This document shows, piece by piece, positions 1-6,340 of a stretch of 14,648 nucleotides of DNA. The position numbers and the translations under genes are program-made. Under the pieces are notes generated by a model that ran no database searches, was not told the origin of the DNA, and saw only the letters and a program-made list of their open reading frames with translations. The stretch is from Candidatus Bipolaricaulota bacterium (GTDB lineage Bacteria > Bipolaricaulota > Bipolaricaulia > RBG-16-55-9). The stretch covers positions 1 to 14,648 of the forward strand of contig WFPR01000166.1 of the NCBI GenBank assembly GCA_015487455.1, in the 5' to 3' direction. Numbering within the stretch: position 1 is the first letter of the stretch; every line of letters starts with the position of its first letter.

Positions 1-54
1 AGGGGGAGGGGTGGCAGGATGGGGCCGAGATTCCTATAAAGGAGGTTGAGCGGG

Positions 55-483
55 ATGCTCAGGCTGCGACTGCGGGTGCGGGAGCAGGCGCTTCGGGAGG
101 TCGGGAAGGCGTTCGCGGTGGGGTTCATGGCCGCGGCGGTGTTGTGGCTGACGTCAGGGGTTCCAGTGGTGAGTCAGCAGGTGCCCCAACCTCCGAGTCG
201 CGATCAGATCGTTCAAGGGTTAGAGCAAGTATTAGCGGTGACCCTGACTGCTTCAGAAGGGGATATTTTGGATGTGGAACACGCGATCTTCTACTCAGAT
301 CCCGAGCTGCCTTCTGTGGCACTCATCCCTTTACATCCAAGCTCACGCTCGCTGGAGTTGATGCCGCTTGGGGTGCTTTACTTTGAGGCCGATTGGTCCA
401 GCCTACCTCCATTACCGGTCCTATTCCCTAATTCCAGTCCAACCTCGCTCAGACCGGGTTCAGATCGAGTTATCTCATTGTGA
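55..483 (+). CDS. Hypothetical protein with N-terminal membrane anchor or signal peptide (142 aa)
   Basis: I do not recognise the family. The protein begins with a basic stretch (residues 1-18, rich in Arg), followed by a hydrophobic segment at about 19-40 (AFAVGFMAAAVLWLTSGVPV) that fits a signal peptide or membrane anchor. The remaining ~100 residues would lie outside the membrane; they are Pro/Ser-rich toward the C-terminus with no catalytic motif I can name. ATG at 55 is chosen because GGAGG at 41-45 lies 9 bases before it. The in-frame TTG at 46 touches the SD and is less likely. The stop overlaps the next start by 3-4 bases (GTGA), so it is probably translationally coupled to the DUF3267-like gene. 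From about base 180 the G+C content drops below that of the rest of the window. It may be an accessory subunit or substrate of the neighbouring predicted peptidase, but that is inference from position only. Confidence 0.6.
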   Translation: MLRLRLRVREQALREVGKAFAVGFMAAAVLWLTSGVPVVSQQVPQPPSRDQIVQGLEQVLAVTLTASEGDILDVEHAIFYSDPELPSVALIPLHPSSRSLELMPLGVLYFEADWSSLPPLPVLFPNSSPTSLRPGSDRVISL

Positions 484-1061
484 AGATCATCATGATTAAA
501 ACGCTTCCCTATGGATATAAAGCAGTAAAAGTTATAACAGTAAAAGACGTTCCATGGGGATGGTTAGTGGTTCTTGGAGGCGCGATTTTTATTGTAGGAA
601 TGGTGCTGTTTATAATGTCTACTCTCGCCCTTCGAGAACTGCTTCTACCGCTCCCCCCTATTTGGGTTCTGGCTTTTGTGCTGCAGTCTATTGCCGCTTT
701 GATACTTCATGAGGGTATCCATGGCCTTTGCATAAAGGTCCTTGGGGCCAAGCCCCGATTTGGTTTTGTAATCCTTCAGCGATCTCCAATTTGGGGATTT
801 TATACCACAGCTCCAGGATACTTTTTCACGCGCTATGAGTTCATTGTAATTGCATTGGCTCCCCTTTTTATCCTCACCCTAGCGGGACTTGTTTTAATCG
901 TGACGCAACCGGTTTTGTTGCCTTGGATAGGCCCACTATTAGTGTTCAATGCGAGCGGATCGGTTGGAGATATATGGATTTCCTTGCAAACACTTAAACA
1001 ATCTAAAAAGGTGCTTGTGGAAAATTGTAGCAATATAGTTTTTTACATGCCTGACGATTGA
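480..1061 (+). CDS. DUF3267-like predicted integral-membrane zinc metallopeptidase (193 aa)
   Basis: A short multi-pass membrane protein with hydrophobic segments at about residues 27-50, 61-77, 119-142 and 147-167. An HExxH zinc motif (H77-E78-G-I-H81, followed by G82) lies at the end of segment 2. A second conserved element, N157-x3-S161-x2-D164, sits in segment 4, where D164 is a plausible third zinc ligand. This layout (HExxH, a G-x-x-P-R-F loop, an APL-containing helix, N..S..D) matches the DUF3267 'putative zincin' family, which is thought to be intramembrane or membrane-associated; substrates are unknown. The GTG start at 480 overlaps the previous stop. There is no clear SD, so coupling is likely; ATG at 492 is an alternative start. 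The gene is markedly AT-richer than its neighbours (23-31 G+C per 60 bases in lines counted), which suggests recent transfer. The C-terminal tail ends in Asp-Asp. Confidence 0.8.
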   Translation: MKIIMIKTLPYGYKAVKVITVKDVPWGWLVVLGGAIFIVGMVLFIMSTLALRELLLPLPPIWVLAFVLQSIAALILHEGIHGLCIKVLGAKPRFGFVILQRSPIWGFYTTAPGYFFTRYEFIVIALAPLFILTLAGLVLIVTQPVLLPWIGPLLVFNASGSVGDIWISLQTLKQSKKVLVENCSNIVFYMPDD

Positions 1062-1096
1062 GTGTTTAAACGGGCGCTTTAGAGGTAGCTGATCAA

Positions 1097-1135
1097 AAGG
1101 CTGAGCCCCAAGGCTGAGGACGACGGAGGGCTGAG
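1097..1135 (+). repeat. Three short direct repeats GGCTGAG in an intergenic gap
   Basis: GGCTGAG occurs at 1099-1105, 1112-1118 and 1129-1135, the first two as AAGGCTGAG. They lie in the 171-base gap between the two DUF3267-like genes. The gap otherwise holds a possible promoter near its right end. No terminator with a T-run is visible. The role is unknown. Confidence 0.45.
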
Positions 1136-1180
1136 GCTCCCCTGGCGATGATCCCGGCTCATGGCGAGAAGGTCAGGAGA

Positions 1181-1207
1181 CTGTGACGCGGCTTGTGGGG
1201 TTACAAT
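1181..1207 (+). promoter_or_regulatory. Possible promoter for the second DUF3267-like gene
   Basis: A good -10 hexamer TACAAT lies at 1202-1207, 15 bases before GGAGG at 1223-1227. The -35 is poor: CTGTGA at 1181-1186 with a 15-base spacer is the best candidate. A start near 1214 would give a leader of about 19 bases carrying the ribosome site. Confidence 0.35.
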
Positions 1208-1232
1208 AAGTCAAGGAGGAAAGGAGGCAATC

Positions 1233-2030
1233 ATGTATCCCCGTTTGCCGACTGGCCACTGGCTTGACTCGGTGGAACTGAGTCTCGACAAGCTCTTATC
1301 GTTCGTAAAATCAACGCTTCCGCGCGATGTTCCCCATCCCGAACGCCTCCAGGAGGTGATCGCGCTCTTGGAAACGAGCCGTCAGCTTGTCGCTCGGGAG
1401 GCTGAAGAGTACCGCCAACGACGCTTAAACATCCCCAAGGGATATTGCAAACTGCCCTCTCCACAGGAGAGCAAGACCAGCAGATCCATAGCCGATCTCA
1501 TCTCCATCGGAATTGTTGGAATCGCTGTCCTCCTCTTTATCAGCCTTTACCATGAGCAGCACGGCAGCGTCCTCCAGCGTTTAGCTGAATCGTGGGGAAT
1601 TTCCCTCTCGGGAGAGCTTTTCGTGTTTCTTGGGCTCACCGTTGCGGTGATATTCGGAGTGATTTACCTTCATGAGGGGAATCACGGCATCGCAATCTGG
1701 GGCCTTACCGGGAGGTGGCCTCGGTTCGTCCGCCAAGCCGGGGTGATCGGCCCCACCTTTGACGCCGCGCTTCCACGGTGGAGCTATTTCCTCGTTTTGA
1801 TTGCCCCTCTTGTGAGCATTACGGGTCTCGGCTTGGGTTTGATGCTGATCCTTCCCGCGGAGTATGCGCTTTTCGCGCTGATTGCGCTGATCTTCAACAC
1901 CCTGGCCTCCATCGCGGATCTCCAGACCCTCTGGCAGCTCCTGCGGGCGGACCCCCGCGCCTTGGGGACCGCGTGGGGCATCTACGCACCGGCGCGGTCA
2001 AACGGGGAGACGAACGACGGTCCCCCTTAA
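1233..2030 (+). CDS. Second DUF3267-like predicted membrane zinc metallopeptidase, with N-terminal soluble extension (265 aa)
   Basis: Residues 1-75 form a soluble, charged, mostly helical-looking extension absent from the upstream paralogue. Hydrophobic segments follow at about 86-106, 126-147, 183-208 and 210-228. Zinc motif H147-E148-G-N-H151 ends one helix, and N222-x3-S226-x2-D229 lies in the last, with D229 as the likely third ligand. The spacing from the first His to this Asp (82) is close to that in the upstream protein (87). Both proteins also share HEG-x-HG and a G-x-x-PRF loop, so they are related but well diverged. I chose ATG 1233 because GGAGG at 1223-1227 lies 5 bases upstream; an in-frame ATG at 1161 has no such site. 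It is probably a peptidase cleaving an unknown membrane or exported substrate. The family assignment is by motif, without a profile search. Confidence 0.78.
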   Translation: MYPRLPTGHWLDSVELSLDKLLSFVKSTLPRDVPHPERLQEVIALLETSRQLVAREAEEYRQRRLNIPKGYCKLPSPQESKTSRSIADLISIGIVGIAVLLFISLYHEQHGSVLQRLAESWGISLSGELFVFLGLTVAVIFGVIYLHEGNHGIAIWGLTGRWPRFVRQAGVIGPTFDAALPRWSYFLVLIAPLVSITGLGLGLMLILPAEYALFALIALIFNTLASIADLQTLWQLLRADPRALGTAWGIYAPARSNGETNDGPP

Positions 2031-2043
2031 AACCCTCAAAAGC

Positions 2044-2061
2044 CGCTTGGGCCTTCAAGCG
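2044..2061 (+). other. Hairpin between the second and third cluster genes
   Basis: CGCTTG at 2044-2049 and CAAGCG at 2056-2061 form a perfect 6-bp stem with a 6-base loop, 13 bases after the stop codon. No T-run follows, so an intrinsic terminator is uncertain; it could instead be a processing or stability element. Confidence 0.35.
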
Positions 2062-2094
2062 AAGTGAGGAAAAGCGAGGAAAGGAGGGAGGTCC

Positions 2095-3087
2095 ATGCGA
2101 ACTCTGCTCATCGTCGTCCTCCTCGCGGCGTTGGTCGCTGGCTTGGCGAGCGTTGTCACCGTAGAGAGGTACGTCGAGAGGCGCGTCACCCTGGCCCGGT
2201 ACGCGGAGCGGGGCGAGGCCGGGCAGTCCTCGACGGTCGTCCGCCTCTCCATTGCCGCCCTGCCCCATCGCTGGGAGAGCGGGCGGGCTGTCGTGTATTT
2301 CGCAGCCCCCTTCGAGGGGCTGGCAAAGGATGTCGCTCAGGCCCTGGATCAGGCGCTGGCCCTCATCAAAGACCAAATGGGGATGGACGCCGCGATCGAG
2401 GTGGCCCTGTTTCCAGAGCCTCCGGAGTGGGAGGAAGGGGGCAACGTCCGGGTCGTCGTGAAGGAGGCCGTGTGGCCGCTCTTCGTCGAAGCCTCCTGGA
2501 GACGACTCGCCGACGTGGACTTCGGCTTCGTGCTCTTCTTGTACAACACCCTGCCCCACGAGGCGGTCGAGGGGGCCGTGTCGCGGTATTTGTACCACGA
2601 CAGGCGGGCCCGCTGGGTGGGGGACGGGCTCGCCGAGTACGCGGGCTATCTGGTCTCCCGGCGCTGGGCGCCCTCCATCGCCGAAGCGCGCCTGGAGAAC
2701 CTGCGGGAGCACGTCGCCGACCTCTTGGGTCAGGGGAAGGGGGTCTACGACCTCCTCCAAGAGTTCCGGGTGAGGGCGGGCGACCGGCCCCGGCCTTCAA
2801 CCCCGGTGGAGGCTGCCGGCTACGGCGTCTCCTTGGCCCTTTGGCTGGATTTGACCCAACGTCATGGGGAGGGGGTGATTCGGGCGTTTTGGGAGCGCCT
2901 CAGTCCTCAGAAGCCGTGGTGCCTGATCCCTCCCTATCTGGTGTGCATCGGGCCGGACGCCGAGACGGCCGCGCGCGTCCTGAGCGAGCTGACCGGGGAG
3001 GCCATCTGGGCCAAGCTCCAACGAATGGACCTACAAGAGGTGTTGGAGATCCTAAAGCGGGCAGCTCAAGAGATCCCTGAGGGGTAA
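2095..3087 (+). CDS. Membrane-anchored gluzincin-like (peptidase MA type) protein with HExxE in place of HExxH (330 aa)
   Basis: An N-terminal hydrophobic helix (residues 3-23) acts as signal or anchor; the rest appears exported. Residues 153-181 read like the active site of a gluzincin such as the peptidase_MA_2 family: L-P-H155-E156-A-V-E159, then W174-V-G-D-G-L-A-E181-Y. In active members the first motif is HExxH and the glutamate in G-L-x-E-Y is the third zinc ligand. Here the second histidine is Glu (codons CAC GAG GCG GTC GAG), so the protein may be an inactive relative or bind metal differently. A downstream Y-G-x-S-L-A-x-W-L segment followed by R-H-G (about 243-257) also fits these families. 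ATG 2095 has GGAGG at 2083-2087. G+C is high, unlike the first two genes. It lies in the same orientation as the two DUF3267-like genes and may act with them. Confidence 0.72.
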   Translation: MRTLLIVVLLAALVAGLASVVTVERYVERRVTLARYAERGEAGQSSTVVRLSIAALPHRWESGRAVVYFAAPFEGLAKDVAQALDQALALIKDQMGMDAAIEVALFPEPPEWEEGGNVRVVVKEAVWPLFVEASWRRLADVDFGFVLFLYNTLPHEAVEGAVSRYLYHDRRARWVGDGLAEYAGYLVSRRWAPSIAEARLENLREHVADLLGQGKGVYDLLQEFRVRAGDRPRPSTPVEAAGYGVSLALWLDLTQRHGEGVIRAFWERLSPQKPWCLIPPYLVCIGPDAETAARVLSELTGEAIWAKLQRMDLQEVLEILKRAAQEIPEG

Positions 3088-3092
3088 AGGCT

Positions 3093-3166
3093 CGGGTTGA
3101 TCCGGGAAACCCGGTCCGCTCGACGCCGGCCTCGAGTAGGCCGTCAGGGCGACCCGGAGATCGCCC
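3093..3166 (+). other. Cluster of three consecutive hairpins upstream of trpS
   Basis: Three perfect inverted repeats occur in 65 bases: CCGGG-AAA-CCCGG (3102-3114), CGGCCT-CGAGT-AGGCCG (3127-3143) and GGGCGA-N8-TCGCCC (3147-3166). The first competes with an alternative stem CGGGTT (3093-3098)/AACCCG (3108-3113). A further palindrome, TCGGCCGA, lies at 3171-3178. No T-run follows any stem. The block ends just before the trpS promoter, so it is probably the 3' end of the upstream transcript. It may serve as a terminator without a U-tract or as a structured RNA. I see no T-box sequence. Confidence 0.5.
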
Positions 3167-3191
3167 GCACTCGGCCGAAGCGGGACGGGGA

Positions 3192-3220
3192 TTGAGCTGT
3201 CGGATGAGTTCTGCTACGCT
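3192..3220 (+). promoter_or_regulatory. trpS promoter
   Basis: TTGAGC at 3192-3197, a 17-base spacer and TACGCT at 3215-3220 fit a sigma-70-type promoter. Transcription would begin near 3227, giving a leader of about 32 bases with the ribosome site GGAGG at 3248-3252. That is too short for an attenuator. Confidence 0.6.
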
Positions 3221-3258
3221 ATAGGCACTCTTGCTTGTCTCAAGCGTGGAGGGGCACG

Positions 3259-4290
3259 ATGGGCCGGACAGCTGGGGAGAAGGTGCGGGTCGTCTCGGGC
3301 GCCAAGCCGACGGGGAAGCTCCACATCGGGAACTACTTCGGGGCGGTGCTCAACTGGGTGAGGCTCCAGCAGGAGTACGACTGCTACTTCTTCATCGCCG
3401 ACTACCACGCCCTGACGGAGGAGTGGGATCCCGACGAGCTGCGCCGCGACACCCTCGACATGGTTCTGGATCTCTTGGCCTGCGGCGTCGACCCCGAGAA
3501 GGCCGTCCTGTTCGTGCAGTCGCACGTCCCCGAGCACACGGAGCTGTGCTGGGTGTTCAACAACCTGGCGGGCTTCGGCGATCTGCTGCGCATGACGCAG
3601 TTCAAGGAGCGGCGTGAGGCCGCCGAGCAGGCCCAGGAGTTCGTGAGCGTCGGCCTCTTCGACTACCCCGTGCTCCAGGCGGCCGACATTTTGATTTATC
3701 ACGGCGCCAAGGTGCCCGTCGGGGAGGACCAGCTGCAGCACTTGGAGCTGACCCGCCGCATTGCCCGGAGGTTCAACCAGAAGTTCGGCGAGTACTTCCC
3801 CGAGCCGGAGGCCATCTTAAGCGAGGCGCCGCGCCTCATGTCGCCCGCCGACCCCGAGCGCAAGATGAGCAAGAGCTACGGCGAGAAGCACGTCATCCAC
3901 CTCATGGAGCCCGAGGACTCCATTTATCAAAAGATCAAGACGGCCGTGACGGACGTCGGGCCGCAGCCCGACCGGGGGATGAGCCCCGGCGTCAAGAATC
4001 TCTTCACGCTGCTCAGGCTGACCGCCCCGCCTGACGTGTACGATCGGCTCCTGCAGGAGTACAACGGGCGGACGCTCAAGTACGTGACCCTCAAGGAGGC
4101 CGTCTTCGAGCACCTGATGCGGACGCTCGAGCCCATTCGCCAAAGGCGCCGGGCGCTCACGGCCCACGACGCCCGCGAGGCGCTCCGCTTGGGCGCGCAA
4201 AAGGCCCGGGCCGTGGCCTCCAAGACGGTTCAGGAGGTCAAGAGGCGGATCGGGGTGGGCGCGGAGGCCCTGGAGGCCCTCTCCGCTTGA
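3259..4290 (+). CDS. trpS: Tryptophanyl-tRNA synthetase (343 aa)
   Basis: This class I synthetase charges tRNA-Trp with tryptophan in the cytoplasm. It shows the S-G-x-K-P-T-G-x-L-H-I-G-N-Y-F-G-A opening (HIGN at residues 22-25, the HIGH signature), the F-F-I-A-D-Y-H-A-L-T block, a G-E-D-Q-x-Q-H-L-E-L-T-R block and K202-M-S-K-S206. The length is typical of bacterial TrpRS. ATG 3259 is chosen because GGAGG at 3248-3252 is 6 bases upstream; a TTG at 3235 is in frame but lies only a few bases after the predicted transcription start. It has its own promoter and is followed 25 bases later by the coiled-coil gene in the same orientation, so both may be co-transcribed. No regulatory T-box or leader peptide is seen. 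The assignment is firm. Confidence 0.97.
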   Translation: MGRTAGEKVRVVSGAKPTGKLHIGNYFGAVLNWVRLQQEYDCYFFIADYHALTEEWDPDELRRDTLDMVLDLLACGVDPEKAVLFVQSHVPEHTELCWVFNNLAGFGDLLRMTQFKERREAAEQAQEFVSVGLFDYPVLQAADILIYHGAKVPVGEDQLQHLELTRRIARRFNQKFGEYFPEPEAILSEAPRLMSPADPERKMSKSYGEKHVIHLMEPEDSIYQKIKTAVTDVGPQPDRGMSPGVKNLFTLLRLTAPPDVYDRLLQEYNGRTLKYVTLKEAVFEHLMRTLEPIRQRRRALTAHDAREALRLGAQKARAVASKTVQEVKRRIGVGAEALEALSA

Positions 4291-4315
4291 ACGTGAACGC
4301 CTGAGAGGGCGATCG

Positions 4316-5026
4316 ATGGCGACGATGATCCGCGAGGTGTACGAGGCGCTGCGCGAGGCGGGCGTCAGCGAGGAGAAGGCCCTGCGGGCCGCCGAGGCCC
4401 TGGCCGTCGCGGGCACCGCCCGCCTGGAGGAGCAGCTCCAACGCCTCGTCACCCGCGAGGAGTTCGAGCGGGCGCTGCAACGCCTCGACGAGCGCCTCGC
4501 CACCCTCGTCACCAAGGAGCACTTGGACGACCGGCTGAAGGGGTTCGTCACCCTTGAGCAGCTGGACGAGCGCCTCCGTGCCTTCGCCACCAAGGACGAC
4601 TTGGACGAGCGCCTCCGCGCTTTTGCCACTCGAGAGCATCTAGATGAGCGCCTCCGCGCCTTCGCCACCAAGGAGGACCTGTTCGCCCTCAAGGAGGAGC
4701 TGCGGGCTGAGATTCAAGGGGTGAGGGAGGAGCTGCGGGGTGAGATCCAAGGGGTGCGAGAGGAGCTACGAGTTGAGATCCAAGGGGTGCGGGAAGAGCT
4801 GCGAGCTGGGATCCAAGGGGTGCGGGAAGAGCTGCGAGTTGAGATTCAAGGGGTGAGAGAGGAGCTGCGGGCTGAGATTCAGGGGGTGCGGGAGGAGGTC
4901 CATAAGCTGGACGCCCGGCTCTCCGGCGTGGAGGCCCGCCTCAGCTCCATGCAGTGGCTCCTGGGGCTCGTCTTCGCGGGGATCGTGGCGTTGATCTTCC
5001 GCGTCTTCCTCTTCACCGGACCCTAG
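4316..5026 (+). CDS. Repeat-built coiled-coil protein with C-terminal membrane anchor (236 aa)
   Basis: Three parts are visible. Residues 37-49 and 57-121 contain six copies of a 13-residue unit, L-D-E-R-L-R-A-F-A-T-K-x-x (the first separated by a 7-residue insert). Residues 127-192 contain six copies of an 11-residue unit, E-E-L-R-x-E-I-Q-G-V-R. Residues 214-233 are hydrophobic and would anchor the protein by its C-terminus. Eleven-residue periodicity fits a right-handed coiled coil, so this is probably an elongated stalk held at the membrane with its N-terminus in the cytoplasm. It resembles the loosely defined DUF1640-like coiled-coil proteins, whose role in bacteria is unknown. ATG 4316 has a weak GAGAGG at 4303-4308. 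The stop codon is separated from the convergent serS stop by a single base, with no room for a terminator between them. Confidence 0.8.
   Translation: MATMIREVYEALREAGVSEEKALRAAEALAVAGTARLEEQLQRLVTREEFERALQRLDERLATLVTKEHLDDRLKGFVTLEQLDERLRAFATKDDLDERLRAFATREHLDERLRAFATKEDLFALKEELRAEIQGVREELRGEIQGVREELRVEIQGVREELRAGIQGVREELRVEIQGVREELRAEIQGVREEVHKLDARLSGVEARLSSMQWLLGLVFAGIVALIFRVFLFTGP
4484..4678 (+). repeat. 39-base coding tandem repeat (five copies, 13 aa each)
   Basis: Five consecutive 39-base units encode L-D-E-R-L-R-A-F-A-T-K-x-x variants; the last three are the closest to each other. The repeats lie in frame within the coiled-coil gene, so copy number can vary without a frameshift. Confidence 0.8.
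4694..4891 (+). repeat. 33-base coding tandem repeat (six copies, 11 aa each)
   Basis: Six consecutive 33-base units encode E-E-L-R-x-E-I-Q-G-V-R. One copy has Gly in place of the second-half Glu (A-G-I-Q). Close DNA similarity between units suggests recent expansion, and the array is likely to vary in copy number between strains. Confidence 0.88.
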
Positions 5027-5027
5027 C

Positions 5028-6314
5028 CTAGCGATCGGGTGGGAGGACGTCGGCCTTGACGTAGTCGCGCAGCGCCTCGGGCACGACCACCCGGCCGTCC
5101 TTCGGCCGCTGGAACGTCTCCAGGATGCAGGCCATGAGGCGCGGCGTCGCCAGCCCCGAGCCGTTCAACGTGTGCACGTACTCGGGCTTCGCCTTGGGCG
5201 CCGGTCGGTAGCGGATGTTCCCCCGCCGGGCTTGATAGTCGGTGCAGTTGCTGCAGGACGAGACCTCGTAATAACGGCTCCGCGACGGGATCCAGACTTC
5301 GAGATCATAAGTCTTGGCGGACTGGGCGGCCATGTCGCCCGTGGGCAGCAGCACGACCCGATAGTGAATATCAAGCGCCTGGAGCACGGCCTCGGCGTCT
5401 TGCACCAAGCTTTCGAGCTCGTCGAACGACGTCTCGGGCGTCGTGAATTTGAACAGCTCAACTTTGTTGAACTGGTGCATGCGGATGAGGCCGCGCTCCT
5501 CCTCGCCCGCGGCCCCGGCCTCGCGGCGGAAGCAGGTCGTGTAGGCCACGTAGCGCTTGGGCAGCTCCTCGGCGCTCAGGATCTCGTCGCGGTGGAGGCT
5601 GCAGACCAGCGTCTCCGCCGTCGGGTTGAGGTACAGCTCGTCCCTCTCGATGCAGTAGACGTCGTCCTTGAACTTGGGGAGCTGCGCGGCGGTGAACATC
5701 GTCTCGGGGTTGCCCAGGTACGGCGGGAGGACGGGCACGTAGCCCGTCCGGGTGCAGTGGAAGTCCCAGAAGAACTGGATGAGGGCCATCTCCAAGCGCG
5801 CCCCCCACCCGACGTAGAGCGGGAAGCGGGCGCCCGCGATCTTGGCCGCCCTCGGGAAGTCCAAAAGGCCCAGCTCGTGCCCCAGGTCGAGGTGGTGCTT
5901 GGGCCGAAAGTCCAGCTCGGGTTTTTCTTTGTACTGGCGCACGACGACCTTGTCGTCCTTGGAGAGGCCCACGGGGACGCTCTCGTGCGGCACGTTCGGC
6001 AGCCCGCTTAAAACGTCGTGAATCTTTTGCTCGACGGCCCTCAGTTCGGCGTCGAGGCGCTTGATCTCGTCCGCGATCGCCCGCATCGCTTGGATGCGCT
6101 TTTGGGCTTCGTCCTCTCGGCCCTCGCGCTTAAGGCGGGCGATCTGCTGGGACGCCTCGTTGCGCTCGTGCTTGAGCGCCTCGACGCGGCGGATCAGCGC
6201 GCGCCGCCGCTCGTCCAGCTCCAGCAGCGGCTTGAGGGTGATCTTGGGGTCGCGGGTCTTCAAGCGCCGCTCGATCCCCTCGGGGTCCTCGCGAATCCGC
6301 TTGAGGTCGAGCAT
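5028..6314 (-). CDS. serS: Seryl-tRNA synthetase (428 aa)
   Basis: This class II synthetase charges tRNA-Ser (and tRNA-Sec where present). The N-terminal ~110 residues form the long antiparallel coiled-coil arm that holds the tRNA variable arm (heptad-like, rich in Glu/Lys/Arg). The catalytic domain shows a T-A-E (N-P-T-A-E-T) block, motif 2 (C-F-R-R-E-A-G then G-L-I-R-M-H-Q-F-x-K-V-E), S-S-C-S-N-C-T-D-Y-Q-A-R-R, and motif 3 (N-G-S-G-L-A-T-P-R). The length is normal. The start is ATG at 6314, giving the usual M-L-D-L-K-x-I-R-E opening; the frame stays open further upstream, but that extension would overlap rnpA and the promoter. There is no recognisable SD before the start. The gene is divergent from rnpA across 31 bases and convergent with the coiled-coil gene. 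Confidence 0.97.
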   Translation of the reverse strand: MLDLKRIREDPEGIERRLKTRDPKITLKPLLELDERRRALIRRVEALKHERNEASQQIARLKREGREDEAQKRIQAMRAIADEIKRLDAELRAVEQKIHDVLSGLPNVPHESVPVGLSKDDKVVVRQYKEKPELDFRPKHHLDLGHELGLLDFPRAAKIAGARFPLYVGWGARLEMALIQFFWDFHCTRTGYVPVLPPYLGNPETMFTAAQLPKFKDDVYCIERDELYLNPTAETLVCSLHRDEILSAEELPKRYVAYTTCFRREAGAAGEEERGLIRMHQFNKVELFKFTTPETSFDELESLVQDAEAVLQALDIHYRVVLLPTGDMAAQSAKTYDLEVWIPSRSRYYEVSSCSNCTDYQARRGNIRYRPAPKAKPEYVHTLNGSGLATPRLMACILETFQRPKDGRVVVPEALRDYVKADVLPPDR

Positions 6315-6328
6315 GGGCGATCTTGGCT

Positions 6329-6340
6329 TGATATTATAAT
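6329..6340 (+). promoter_or_regulatory. rnpA promoter, probably giving a leaderless mRNA
   Basis: On the plus strand the same AT-rich core holds TGA-TATTAT (extended -10, hexamer 6332-6337) overlapping TATAAT (6335-6340). No good -35 is seen. The hexamer ends 5-8 bases before ATG 6346, so transcription should start at or within about 2 bases of the start codon. ATTATAAT (6333-6340) is its own reverse complement and so serves as -10 on both strands. Confidence 0.55.

Noticed and set aside
2064..3080. A 338-codon plus-strand frame overlapping the gluzincin-like gene
   Set aside because: The overlapping frame starting at 2095 has an SD, a membrane anchor and recognisable motifs. The alternative is Arg/Gly-rich without motifs.
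3088..3258. A T-box, leader-peptide attenuator or tRNA ahead of trpS
   Set aside because: No T-box consensus, Trp-rich leader peptide or cloverleaf is visible, and the predicted transcript start leaves only about 32 bases of leader.
4484..4891. Regular short repeats that could suggest a CRISPR array
   Set aside because: The units are contiguous, in frame (39 and 33 bases) and have no unique spacers; they encode coiled-coil protein.
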